Made by a program: the position numbers and the translations under genes. DNA of 64,000 bases from the NCBI RefSeq assembly GCF_020991005.1, contig NZ_JAJLLW010000002.1:124001-188000 (forward strand), written 5' to 3'. Positions 21,077-29,398 of the stretch are shown here, in pieces. The DNA comes from Halomonas sp. CUBES01 (GTDB taxonomy: Bacteria > Pseudomonadota > Gammaproteobacteria > Pseudomonadales > Halomonadaceae). Positions within the stretch are counted from its first letter, which is position 1; every line of letters begins with the position of its first letter. The notes under the pieces are model-generated. The model did no database searches. It was not told where the DNA came from and was given only the letters and a program-made list of their open reading frames with translations.

Positions 21077-21949
21077 TTAGCTCTCGAGCCATTCCTCAAC
21101 GACGTCCTGGTTGTCTTCGACCCACTGCTTGGCGTTTTCATAGGGGTCGCTGTCATCTTCCTGGTTCATGAGCATGACTTCGCCCATTTGCTCAGGCGTC
21201 CATTCAAACGCATCAAGAATGGCGTAGGCTTCAGGCATGTCATCTTCCAGGCCGTTGCGAACCACGGTATGGATCTGCTCGGCACCGCCATAGACGTTCT
21301 CCGGGTCTTCCAGATACTTCACGTCAAAGCGGGCAAACATCCAGTGCGGGGTCCAGCCGGTGACCACGACGTCTTCTTCGTTGGAAATGGCGCTCGAGAG
21401 CGCCGCAGTCATGGTAGCGCCGCTGCCGCTGCGTAGTTGAAGATCAAGATCATAGGTATCGACGACCTCTTCGGTGAGGGACATCAGGCCCGCACCAGGA
21501 TCAATACCGATAATCTCGCCGTCAAAGGCGTCGGCGTTGTCGTTCAGCTCGGCGATAGAGTCGACATCGGTATACTCGGGTACCACGAGGCCCAGCTTGG
21601 TGCCGTCCAGGTTCGGGCCGAGATCTTCGACGTTATCGCCCACCCGCTCCATGTAGTTTTCGTGGGTCGAAGGCAGCCAGGCCGCAACGATGGCGTCGGC
21701 ATCGCCGGTTGACAGCGCCTGGAACATGGCAGCGGCGGACAGCGAGGTCATGTCGACTTCGTAGCCGGCCTGCTCAAGCACGGCACGCACCACGTTGGTG
21801 GATGCCACTTCGGACGCCCACTCCACGTAGGCCAGGTTGACCGTGCCTTTGTCTTGCGCCTGAACCATGCCGCCAGCGGCGAGGCCGGCGCTTGAGACGA
21901 GTGCCAACGAGGCGAGACGGATACGTTTATTCAGCATACGAGTTTTCAT
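21077..21949 (-). CDS. proX: Glycine betaine ABC transporter substrate-binding protein
   Basis: A 290-residue periplasmic binding protein of the OpuAC/ProX type. A signal peptide (SLALVSSAGLAAGGMVQA, cleaved near residue 31) precedes the mature domain, which begins KGTVNLAYVEWASEVASTNV. Aromatic residues that box the trimethylammonium group are likely among the W positions (YVEW, VAAWLPSTH, VTGWTPHWMF). GGAG precedes the ATG by 7 bases. It is separated from proW by a 138-bp spacer with hairpins, unlike the tight proV-proW junction, which suggests extra expression of the binding protein. No lipobox is present, so it is a free periplasmic protein. Confidence 0.94.
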   Translation of the reverse strand: MKTRMLNKRIRLASLALVSSAGLAAGGMVQAQDKGTVNLAYVEWASEVASTNVVRAVLEQAGYEVDMTSLSAAAMFQALSTGDADAIVAAWLPSTHENYMERVGDNVEDLGPNLDGTKLGLVVPEYTDVDSIAELNDNADAFDGEIIGIDPGAGLMSLTEEVVDTYDLDLQLRSGSGATMTAALSSAISNEEDVVVTGWTPHWMFARFDVKYLEDPENVYGGAEQIHTVVRNGLEDDMPEAYAILDAFEWTPEQMGEVMLMNQEDDSDPYENAKQWVEDNQDVVEEWLES

Positions 21950-21970
21950 TCACTTGCTCCCTTTGATGGA

Positions 21971-21990
21971 GAGGCGACAACGGCCGCCTC
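21971..21990 (-). promoter_or_regulatory. Short hairpin just upstream of proX
   Basis: GAGGCG (21971-21976) and CGCCTC (21985-21990) form a 6-bp stem about 20 bases upstream of the proX start, next to its ribosome binding site. It could influence proX translation. Confidence 0.4.
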
Positions 21991-22018
21991 GAACAAAATC
22001 GTGCTTTCTTGTGTCGTT

Positions 22019-22047
22019 CACAGCATGCGCATGTATCGCATGCTGTG
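22019..22047 (-). promoter_or_regulatory. Perfect 11-bp inverted repeat between proW and proX
   Basis: CACAGCATGCG (22019-22029) and CGCATGCTGTG (22037-22047) are exact complements around a 7-base loop. No T tract follows on the transcribed strand. Such intercistronic hairpins often mark mRNA processing or stabilise the segment for an abundant binding protein. Confidence 0.65.
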
Positions 22048-22087
22048 CAAGTTTTACCCTTTAACGCCCATGGGGCGCAAACAGGGG

Positions 22088-22918
22088 CTAGCGCCGTGAC
22101 TTGCTGAATGATTGCGTCAAACGGTCAAGCACCATGGCAAGAATCACAACGGCGATACCGGCCTCAAAACCGTCACCGGGACGCAGGCGCTGAATGGCAC
22201 GCCATACCTCGCTACCCAGGCCGTCGGCGCCGATCATGGCGGCGATCACCACCATGGAAAGCGCGAGCATGATGGTCTGGTTGATCCCGGCCATGACCGT
22301 CGGCAGCGACAGGGGAAGCTGAACCTTGAAAAGCTTCTGGCCGCGGGTTGCCCCGTAGGCGTCAGCGGCTTCGATCAGCTCCACCGGTACCTGGCGAATC
22401 CCCAGGGTGGTGAAGCGAATGGCAGGGGGCATGGAGAAAATCACCGTGGCAAAGATCGCCGATACCGAGCCGATACCGAAGAACGGAATCGCCGGGATCA
22501 GGTACACGAAGGCCGGCATGGTCTGCATGAAGTCAAGCACCGGCATGATCACACGGTACAGTCGTTCGGATAGCGCAGCAGCAATGCCCACCGGTATGGC
22601 CATGACCACGGCCACCAGGGTGGCGATAACCACGAGGGTCAGGGTCTCGATCATCGGATCCCAGAGGCCCAGGTTCCAGATCAGGGCCATGCCGGCGGCC
22701 GCGCCGATCGCCAGACGCACGGAAGCCGCTTTCCAGCAGAGAAGCGCCACAATGGCTAGCAAGGCCCATGCGGGCAGCCACATCAGACCGTCGTTGAGTG
22801 CTTCGATACCGGTCTGGGTGACCCGCGAGATGGCGCGCGTCACTACCGAATATTCGCTGGTCAGCCAGGTCAGGCCGCTTTCAATCCAATGACCTAATGG
22901 AATACTAGGAATTTCCAT
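22088..22918 (-). CDS. proW: Glycine betaine ABC transporter permease
   Basis: A 276-residue inner-membrane permease of the ProW/OpuAB type. It has an N-terminal amphipathic stretch and about six helices. The ABC-coupling EAA loop appears as ELIEAADAYGATRGQKLFKVQLPL followed by LPTVMAGINQTIM (about residues 180-215). It starts 2 bases after the proV stop, so the two are coupled. The short N-terminal part fits the common proteobacterial form, not the long E. coli ProW. Confidence 0.94.
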   Translation of the reverse strand: MEIPSIPLGHWIESGLTWLTSEYSVVTRAISRVTQTGIEALNDGLMWLPAWALLAIVALLCWKAASVRLAIGAAAGMALIWNLGLWDPMIETLTLVVIATLVAVVMAIPVGIAAALSERLYRVIMPVLDFMQTMPAFVYLIPAIPFFGIGSVSAIFATVIFSMPPAIRFTTLGIRQVPVELIEAADAYGATRGQKLFKVQLPLSLPTVMAGINQTIMLALSMVVIAAMIGADGLGSEVWRAIQRLRPGDGFEAGIAVVILAMVLDRLTQSFSKSRR

Positions 22919-22920
22919 GC

Positions 22921-24120
22921 TTATTCTCCCGCTCGCGCTAGTTCGTCGAGTACTGCCCCTTTGACCACGACACCGAGTAGCCGCTGCTCGTCATCAACAA
23001 CGGCGATCGGGAAGCTCTTTTCGCTGAACATGGCGAACAGGTCGTGAAGCGCCTCGTCGGTGGTAACCTTGCGAAAATCCTGGGTCATGTAATCCTGGAT
23101 CGTCTCCGCGCCGGCCTCGATGGCGCGGCTGGCCGCGTCGGCTTCGAGAAGCCCGAGCAGCTTGCGGTCGCGGTCGGTGACGTAAATGGAGTCGATGCTG
23201 TGGTCACGCATGCGGCGAAGCGCGGTGCGCGGTCCGTCGCTGTCCCGAGCGGTGGAACGCAGCGGGCGCATGGCGCTCTCGGCGGTCAGGATGCGCGAGC
23301 GGTCGACCCCCTCGATAAAGCGACGCACATAGTCATCAGCGGGTTTAGTGAGGATTTCCTCGGGGGTGCCGATTTGCACAACGGCGCCGTCCTTGAGCAG
23401 CACGATGCGGTCACCGATATTCAGCGCCTCGTCCAGATCGTGGGTAATGAAGACGGTGGTTTTCTGCATCCGGGATTGCAACTGCAGGAGTTCCTGCTGC
23501 ATGTCCTTGCGGATCAGCGGGTCAAGCGCCGAGAAGGCTTCATCCATCAGCAGGACGCTGGCGTCATTGGCCAACGCCCTGGCAAGGCCCACCCGCTGCT
23601 GCATACCGCCGGACAGCTGGTTGGGGTAGGCGTCTTCCCAACCATCCAGGCCGACCTGGGTCAGCGACTCCCGCGCCGTCTTGTCACGTTCGGCGGGGGA
23701 GATACCGCGAATCTCCAGGCCGAACTGGGCGTTTTGCAGAACCGTCTTGTGGGGGAAGAGGGCGAAATTCTGGAAGACCATCGAAAAGTGCCGGCGGCGA
23801 CACTCGAGCAGGGCTTTCTCGCTCAGCGAAGGGATATGCTCATCGTCGATGAGTATATCCCCTTCGCTGGTGTCGATCAGCCGGTTGAGGCAGCGGATCA
23901 GGGTGGATTTACCCGACCCCGATAGCCCCATGATCACCAGCAGCTCACCTTCATAGACATCGAAAGAAATGTTGGAAAGCCCCAGCGTTTGCCCGGTTTT
24001 CTCAAGAATTTCAGAGCGACTCAAGCCCTGGTCGCGAAGCTCAAGGGCGCTTTTGGGGTTCTTGCCAAAGACCTTGCTTACCCCTCGCACCTGAATTTTG
24101 ACGTTGCGTGTCTCGTCCAT
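22921..24120 (-). CDS. proV: Glycine betaine ABC transporter ATP-binding protein with CBS domains
   Basis: A 399-residue ATPase. Walker A is GLSGSGKST, the signature is LSGGMQQRVGLARAL, and Walker B is VLLMDEAFSALD, in the ProV-specific form DEAFSALDPLIR. The C-terminal third (about residues 280-395) holds two CBS motifs (DSIYVTDRDRKLLGLLEAD; FPIAVVDDEQRLLGVV), which in OpuA-type ATPases sense ionic strength. A long N-terminal extension before Walker A carries the family segment GLSRSEILEKTG. It is the first gene of the run and lies behind a good sigma70-like promoter. Confidence 0.95.
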   Translation of the reverse strand: MDETRNVKIQVRGVSKVFGKNPKSALELRDQGLSRSEILEKTGQTLGLSNISFDVYEGELLVIMGLSGSGKSTLIRCLNRLIDTSEGDILIDDEHIPSLSEKALLECRRRHFSMVFQNFALFPHKTVLQNAQFGLEIRGISPAERDKTARESLTQVGLDGWEDAYPNQLSGGMQQRVGLARALANDASVLLMDEAFSALDPLIRKDMQQELLQLQSRMQKTTVFITHDLDEALNIGDRIVLLKDGAVVQIGTPEEILTKPADDYVRRFIEGVDRSRILTAESAMRPLRSTARDSDGPRTALRRMRDHSIDSIYVTDRDRKLLGLLEADAASRAIEAGAETIQDYMTQDFRKVTTDEALHDLFAMFSEKSFPIAVVDDEQRLLGVVVKGAVLDELARAGE

Positions 24121-24250
24121 CGGCGTTGCCTTTTGTCAGCTGAGCGGCGCGCCGCGACCCGTTGGCACATGAGAAAGCTGCCTGCGGGGCCAGCGAACAC
24201 CACCGCTCATAAAAAAAAGAGATAATGAAGTGCTAAAAGGATTATCAATT

Positions 24251-24279
24251 ATTATACATAAGTGCCCGAGGTGTGTCAC
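24251..24279 (-). promoter_or_regulatory. Sigma70-type promoter for proVWX
   Basis: On the minus strand a perfect -10 TATAAT (24256 to 24251) lies exactly 17 bases after a -35 GTGACA (24279 to 24274, five of six consensus). This leaves a leader of about 120 bases before the proV ATG. The leader is strongly AT-rich, which would suit salt-dependent control as in E. coli proU; that last point is inference. Confidence 0.7.
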
Positions 24280-24640
24280 AACGCCCCGCGGTGAGCGGTG
24301 GCATGGCGTCTCATGTGTCATTTTTCACCCACTCCCACGCGGTGAGGCAAGCAGTAAGAGGGATGCTTTTCAGCGAGTAAAGTCATGATTTTTATGTTTT
24401 TTATTAAGTAATGCGCGGTGTTGGCATAATATGTGTAAACAGTTATTTAGCCATAGTGCCTTGACGCGTCTCGGTTCAAGCAAATAAATCAAGTGCAGCA
24501 AGTTAAACTCAGTACAAACGCATTAGCAATAAGCGATTACCATTTTCTCGTCCGAGTGAATGAGCCGCCTCAACGGTGAACGTAGCCAAGCGGCCATGCC
24601 ATGGGTCGGCACTGTTTTCGTCATGAAAGGAGCAAAACGA
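24280..24640. other. Long AT-rich intergenic region upstream of the lipoprotein gene
   Basis: About 360 bases with no gene. The left end holds the proV promoter. The middle (24380-24500) is unusually AT-rich, with T and A runs, and has a weak TTGACG (24461-24466) that could be a -35 for the lipoprotein gene; its -10 is poor. The frame is open from 24560 but the best ribosome binding site serves a GTG at 24641, so I end the gap there. Confidence 0.5.
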
Positions 24641-25120
24641 GTGAAGTTATCGGGTTGTAACGTATCGAAAGGTGTCTGGGCAGCGTTGCTGTTCAGCAGT
24701 GTCTTATTGGCCGGTTGCGGACAGGAAGACGACGCTGATGGATCAGGCGTGCCAGAAGACGCGCCGACTCAGGAGCAGAGCACCCAAGATCAACAGGATG
24801 CTGGCGTGGCTGAAGACGTAGCGACGCAGGATGATCAGTTCGTTTCCGAAGAAGAATCGGTCAGCGCGGATGCGGAAATGGACGGCGAGTCCAGCAATAC
24901 CGCCACCGCGCCGGAAGAGGCGCCGCTTAACGGCGAGGCCAATGAAGATCCCGGCTTTGGCGAGGGTACCGACCCCATGCCAGGTGACGGTGAAGATGCC
25001 AGCGACCTGGCAGACAGCAGCGATGAAGGCAGTGAAGATGCCGACATCGCCGATGGTCAAGATGAAGAGGCTAGCCAGGACGAAGAGGCTAGCGAAGAAA
25101 GCGAAGATCGCAGCGAGTAA
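24641..25120 (+). CDS. Highly acidic low-complexity lipoprotein
   Basis: A 159-residue protein from a GTG at 24641, 8 bases after AAAGGAG (24626-24632). Alternative in-frame starts exist at 24560 and 24623. The N-terminus has a type II signal with lipobox LLAGC (LFSSVLLAGCGQE), so the mature protein is lipid-anchored. Everything after the Cys is low complexity: Asp, Glu, Ser, Ala, Gln and Gly dominate, with almost no hydrophobic or basic residues and a short repeat DEEAS near the C-terminus (two copies). It should be disordered and very negatively charged at high salt. I recognise no family. A terminator follows. Confidence 0.75.
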   Translation: MKLSGCNVSKGVWAALLFSSVLLAGCGQEDDADGSGVPEDAPTQEQSTQDQQDAGVAEDVATQDDQFVSEEESVSADAEMDGESSNTATAPEEAPLNGEANEDPGFGEGTDPMPGDGEDASDLADSSDEGSEDADIADGQDEEASQDEEASEESEDRSE

Positions 25121-25227
25121 GCCATCAGTAGTGATGGGAGTAGCGTAGATAGTGTAGGTCCCTACGATGGTAAGTCGCTTCAGCTGTTTGTTCCCTGCGG
25201 CTGTTCACACGGCTTATCATCCTTTCA

Positions 25228-25254
25228 GCCCCCGCACCCGCGGGGGTTTTTTTT
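25228..25254 (+). terminator. Terminator after the acidic lipoprotein gene
   Basis: Stem GCCCCCGC / GCGGGGG with ACCC loop and an eight-base T run. The convergent response-regulator gene ends 13 bases further right. Confidence 0.92.
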
Positions 25255-25266
25255 GCCCGCTCGGTT

Positions 25267-26682
25267 TCAGGTATCTTCGCTGTCTTCCAGACGACGGTAA
25301 AGCGTGCGCCGGGCGATACCCAGTACTTCCGCCGTGCGGCGCTTGTTGCCGCCGGTGGCCTCCAGCACCTTGCGGATATAGCGCTTCTCGACTTCTTCCA
25401 GGCTCGGCCAGGGGGCCGATGCAGCGGTGGGAGCCTGCGGCGTGGAGAGGACTTCGCCGGTGAGCGTGGCCGTGGTCTGCGCCGACGCCTGGTTGAGCTG
25501 TTCGCGCAGCCGTTCCGGCAGGTGCTGGTGGCGAAGCGTGCCGTCCTCGCTGAGGGTGACGGCGCGCATGATGGCGTTCTCGAGCTCGCGTACGTTGCCG
25601 GGATAGGGATAATGCAGCAGGCAATGCAGCGCATCCGGCTCGATATGCTCGATCTGTTTGTGCTGCCCCTCGGCATGCTTGTCGATCAGGCTGAACACCA
25701 GGTGTTCGATGTCGGGGCCGCGGTCGCGCAACGGGGGGATGCGCAGCGAGAAGGTTTCCAGGCGGTAGAACAAGTCGCTTCGGAAGTTGGCCTGCTCGAT
25801 TTCCTTTTCCAGATGGCGGTGCGTGGCGGCGATAATCCGCACGTCAACGGCTTCCTCGCGCTCGCCGCCCACCGGGCGCACGGTTTTTTCCTGCAGCGCA
25901 CGCAGCAGCTTCGCCTGTAGATTGATCGGCATCTCGCCGATTTCGTCGAGAAACAGACTCCCGCCCTGGGCGCTGTGAAAGAGCCCCTGACGCGCCTCAT
26001 TGGCGCCGGTAAAGGCTCCCTTTACGTGGCCGAAAAACTCGCTTTCCATCAGGTCGGCAGGGATGCTGGCGCAGTTGACCGCCACAAAGGGAGCGTCATG
26101 GCGCAGGCTTTCCTGATGAATCGCCCTTGCCAGCAGCTCCTTGCCGGTGCCGCTTTCCCCCAGCAGCAGGATGGGCGCATCGCTTTTCGCCAACCGTGAG
26201 GCATCATGAAATAGCGCCTGCATGGCATCGCTTTTACCCACGATGCCATGAAAGTGGCCCACCTCCGATGCCGGTGACACCGCCAGGCGCTGGCGTTCCA
26301 GTACGCGAAAGACCGATTCGCGCACGGCGTCCAGATCCAGCGGCTTGGTCAGGAAGTCGTCGGCGCCAAGCTTGAGCGCTTCCACCGCCTGGTCGATGGT
26401 ACCAAAGGCGGTAATCACGATAATGCCAAGCTCGCTGCCTTCGTGGCGTAGCTGCTGGAGCAACTGGATGCCGCTGATGCCCGGCAAGCGCACGTCCGTG
26501 ATGATCAGCGATACCGCCGTATGACTCAGCAGGGCAATCGCGTCTTCAGCGCTGGATACGCCATGCGTGGTGTAGCCGGCATCGTGCAGCTCTTCTTCCA
26601 GCAGCTCCCGTATGGCGCTGTCGTCTTCCACTACCAACAAAGGTAAAAGATGTTCCGTATGCGTCACAAACATGATCCTCAT
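25267..26682 (-). CDS. Sigma54-dependent NtrC-type response regulator
   Basis: A 471-residue regulator with three domains. The receiver (about residues 13-130) has an acidic pair in VVEDDSAIREL, the phosphoacceptor Asp in IITDVRLPG and the lysine in LTKPLD. The AAA+ domain (about 145-380) has Walker A GESGTGKE, the sigma54-contact motif GAFTGAN and Walker B GGSLFLDEIGEMP. The C-terminal Fis-type helix-turn-helix is NKRRTAEVLGIARRTLYRRL. The start overlaps the histidine kinase stop by 4 bases (ATGA); a second in-frame ATG at 26673 is equally possible. It activates sigma54 promoters when phosphorylated by the kinase. Targets are unknown. Confidence 0.96.
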   Translation of the reverse strand: MRIMFVTHTEHLLPLLVVEDDSAIRELLEEELHDAGYTTHGVSSAEDAIALLSHTAVSLIITDVRLPGISGIQLLQQLRHEGSELGIIVITAFGTIDQAVEALKLGADDFLTKPLDLDAVRESVFRVLERQRLAVSPASEVGHFHGIVGKSDAMQALFHDASRLAKSDAPILLLGESGTGKELLARAIHQESLRHDAPFVAVNCASIPADLMESEFFGHVKGAFTGANEARQGLFHSAQGGSLFLDEIGEMPINLQAKLLRALQEKTVRPVGGEREEAVDVRIIAATHRHLEKEIEQANFRSDLFYRLETFSLRIPPLRDRGPDIEHLVFSLIDKHAEGQHKQIEHIEPDALHCLLHYPYPGNVRELENAIMRAVTLSEDGTLRHQHLPERLREQLNQASAQTTATLTGEVLSTPQAPTAASAPWPSLEEVEKRYIRKVLEATGGNKRRTAEVLGIARRTLYRRLEDSEDT

Positions 26683-28124
26683 GCAGGTGTGGTGTCGTAG
26701 AGGGGCAGGGTGATTTCAAAACCGGCGCCGCCCAGCGGACTGTTGAAAACGCCGATGGTGCCGCCGTGATCGTTGATGATCCGGTGCACCATTGACAGGC
26801 CAAGCCCGCTGCCCTGACCGACGGGCTTGGTAGTAAAGAAGGGGTCAAATACCTGCTGGTGGTGCGAGGCGGGAATGCCCGGCCCGTCATCCTCGACCCA
26901 TAAATGCAGTTCCTGGCGCTGCTGCTCGGCGTGCACCCGAATGCGAGTGACACCGTCAGCCTGGGCGGCGTTGCGCAGCAGGTTGGTCAGTACCTGCACG
27001 ATTTGCTGGCCGTTGGCGAGCAGCGTGGGCGCCGGGCTGGGTAGCGTGGTTTCCAGGTTCACCCCGCGCGGTTCCAGCTCGTCTTCCACCAGGGCGCTGG
27101 CGCTGTGCACCAGCTCGTCTAGCGGCTGTTCGTCTTTCTCGACGTTATGCTGGCGGCCCAGTTCCATCAGCTGGCGAACGATCTCGACGATACGCTCCAC
27201 TTCACCGCGAATGCGGCTCAGCCGGGCGCGCTCGTCTTCGCCGATCACGTCGCGCCGCGCCAGTCGCTGGGCCTGGCCGTTGATCACGGTCAGCGGCGCG
27301 CCGATCTCATGGGCGACGCCGGCCGCCAGGACGCCAAGTTCGGCAAGTTTCTTGGACTTGCGCAGCCGCTTTTCAAGCTCGATTTCACGCAGCTGGCGAT
27401 CCTCGATGTCGTGATCCTTCTCTGCCATGGCATCCAGCATGCCGTTCAGCCCGGCCGCCAGCCGGCGGTATTCCGCAGGCCCTTCGATATTGGCGCGCTG
27501 GGCTCGGTCACCTTCCTCGACGCGCTGCATGACCGTCAGCAGGCGATTCAACGGCCGTTCGATATAGTGCCGGAACCCCCACCAGATGCTCAGCACGATG
27601 CCGGCGGCGCCGACTACAAACACCAGAGCCGCGACGATACTCAGAAAGCCGGTATAGTTTTCAATGCCGGTATTCAGGCGATTGACCTGCAGCACGCCGG
27701 TGACCTCACCATCCGGCGTGCGCAACGGCTTGAGCGCCGAGTAGTAAGTCCAGCCTTCGAACTGGCGATAGTCGCCGTAAAGCGCATCGTCTTCGATGAC
27801 CTGCTGAATATCCTCGCGGCTGAACAGCTCCCGGCCCAGCCCCAGACCGTGGATTTCGCGGCCGTCGGTGTCGAACACATAGGCCCCGTAGATACGGTGG
27901 AAGGAAAAGGCGCCTTCCAGCGCTTCCTCCAGCGACGCATCATTTTCCCGGGCAACGGCGTAGCCAAGCGTCGTGCTTAACGCATGGGTGATCATGTCGA
28001 CTTCATTTTGTAGCTTGGAGCGGACGTTATCCTCCAGCGACTTGATGGCGACCAGGCTGAACACCACCAGAATCACGAAGAGCGGGACGATGACCGTCAA
28101 AATAATCAGATTGCGTAAACGCAT
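26679..28124 (-). CDS. Sensor histidine kinase (NtrB/ZraS-like), partner of the adjacent regulator
   Basis: A 481-residue membrane kinase. One helix at residues 7-29 and another near 150-172 enclose a periplasmic sensor domain. A HAMP linker (RRYIERPLNRLL-like segment near 185) follows. The phosphoacceptor is in GVAHEIGAPLTVINGQ. The ATP lid has TNLLRNAAQA (N box), VEDDGPGIP (G1) and GQGSGLGLSM (G2). It is translationally coupled to its NtrC-type regulator. The ligand is not deducible from sequence. Confidence 0.95.
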   Translation of the reverse strand: MRLRNLIILTVIVPLFVILVVFSLVAIKSLEDNVRSKLQNEVDMITHALSTTLGYAVARENDASLEEALEGAFSFHRIYGAYVFDTDGREIHGLGLGRELFSREDIQQVIEDDALYGDYRQFEGWTYYSALKPLRTPDGEVTGVLQVNRLNTGIENYTGFLSIVAALVFVVGAAGIVLSIWWGFRHYIERPLNRLLTVMQRVEEGDRAQRANIEGPAEYRRLAAGLNGMLDAMAEKDHDIEDRQLREIELEKRLRKSKKLAELGVLAAGVAHEIGAPLTVINGQAQRLARRDVIGEDERARLSRIRGEVERIVEIVRQLMELGRQHNVEKDEQPLDELVHSASALVEDELEPRGVNLETTLPSPAPTLLANGQQIVQVLTNLLRNAAQADGVTRIRVHAEQQRQELHLWVEDDGPGIPASHHQQVFDPFFTTKPVGQGSGLGLSMVHRIINDHGGTIGVFNSPLGGAGFEITLPLYDTTPA

Positions 28125-28164
28125 GCGCTAACCGGAGCTATGAAACATCAATGGTGGACGGTCC

Positions 28165-29322
28165 CTATTCGACGGGGCGTAAGCGATACAGGGCGCCGTC
28201 GGCGGCGTCGGTCAGCACGTAGATGGCCTCGTCAGGGCCCTGGCGCACGTCGCGAATACGGCCAAGCTCGCCGTCGAGGACGACTTCGCGTTGGGTCACG
28301 TCATTGTCTTCCAGCTGTAGCCTGACCAGGCGTTGGCTGCCCAGGCCGCCTGCCAGCAGCTGGCCCTGCCATTCGCCAAAGGCGTCGCTGGTGACTTCCG
28401 CCAGGCCGGACGGCGCAAAGCGCCCGTCAAAGACATGCACCGGGTCGACCATGCCGGGCTTGGACGTCTTGCCAATCGGCTCGTTGGTCGCGTAGTCATT
28501 GCCCCGGCTGACCTCGGGCCAGCCGTAATTGTCGCCTGGGGTGAGCCGGTTCAGTTCGTCGCCGGTTCTGGGGCCGTGTTCCGTGGCCCAGGGCTCGCCG
28601 TTCTGCCGTACCACCATGCCCTGAATGTTGCGGTTGCCCTGGGTATAGATGTCATCCAGCGTGGCGTCACCGACAAACGGATTGTCGTCGGGCACCCCGC
28701 CGGTAGCGGTAAGCCGCAGGGTAGAACCCGCGTGGTCGTCATCCGCCTGGGCACGCGGCGGTTCAATGCCGCGGTCGCCAATACTCATCAGCAGGGTGTC
28801 GTCGGGCAGCCAGGCAAGGCGTGAGCCGTAGTGACGTCCGGGCGAGGAGGCGCGGTTCTGTTCAAACAGATGCTCGACGTCACCCAGTGCGTCGCCCTGC
28901 CATTTTACCCGGGAAAGCGCCGAGCGGCTGTTACTGCCCTCGGGCTTGCTCCAGGTGAAGTAGATCCAGTCGTGTTCGCCGTCGCCAAACGCGGGATGCA
29001 GGGCAACATCCAGTAGCCCGCCCTGGCCGCGCTGACTGACCTCGGGGAGCCCTTCCAGCACTTGGCGCTCGCCACCGTCATCATCGATCAGGTTGAGCCG
29101 CCCGGGGCGTTCGCTGACCAGATAGCGGCCGTCGGGTAGAAACGCGACCGCCCAGGGATTTTCAAGGCCCCCGGCGACTTTTTCGATGGAAAAGGCCAGC
29201 TGGTCACTCTCGATACGTTCCTCGACCATCTCGGCGGCATTGACCGAGGCGCTGCCAAGTGAACCGACAAGGGCAGCGGTCAGCCAGCGCTGACGCAGCG
29301 CATGGGTAGATAAACGACGCAT
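28165..29322 (-). CDS. PQQ-dependent aldose sugar dehydrogenase (YliI/Asd type)
   Basis: From the ATG at 29322, 8 bases after GGGAG, the protein has 385 residues. An earlier ATG at 29379 would place a polar stretch before the signal peptide and is less likely. The signal peptide (WLTAALVGSLGSASVNA) sends it to the periplasm. The six-bladed propeller shows the family blocks GLENPWAVAFLPDGRYLVSE, the RGQGGLLDVALHPAF segment, the PQQ-region GRHYGSRLAWLPD, GNRNIQGMVV and EHGPRTGDELN. Homologues oxidise aldose sugars with soluble PQQ. No PQQ synthesis genes are in this window. Confidence 0.93.
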   Translation of the reverse strand: MRRLSTHALRQRWLTAALVGSLGSASVNAAEMVEERIESDQLAFSIEKVAGGLENPWAVAFLPDGRYLVSERPGRLNLIDDDGGERQVLEGLPEVSQRGQGGLLDVALHPAFGDGEHDWIYFTWSKPEGSNSRSALSRVKWQGDALGDVEHLFEQNRASSPGRHYGSRLAWLPDDTLLMSIGDRGIEPPRAQADDDHAGSTLRLTATGGVPDDNPFVGDATLDDIYTQGNRNIQGMVVRQNGEPWATEHGPRTGDELNRLTPGDNYGWPEVSRGNDYATNEPIGKTSKPGMVDPVHVFDGRFAPSGLAEVTSDAFGEWQGQLLAGGLGSQRLVRLQLEDNDVTQREVVLDGELGRIRDVRQGPDEAIYVLTDAADGALYRLRPVE

Positions 29323-29398
29323 AGAGCACGCTCCCGGGCAGTCATCGATAGAAGGTTTACCAAGCAGTGACGCTTTCAAGTCCGAGAGGTTCCCCGTG

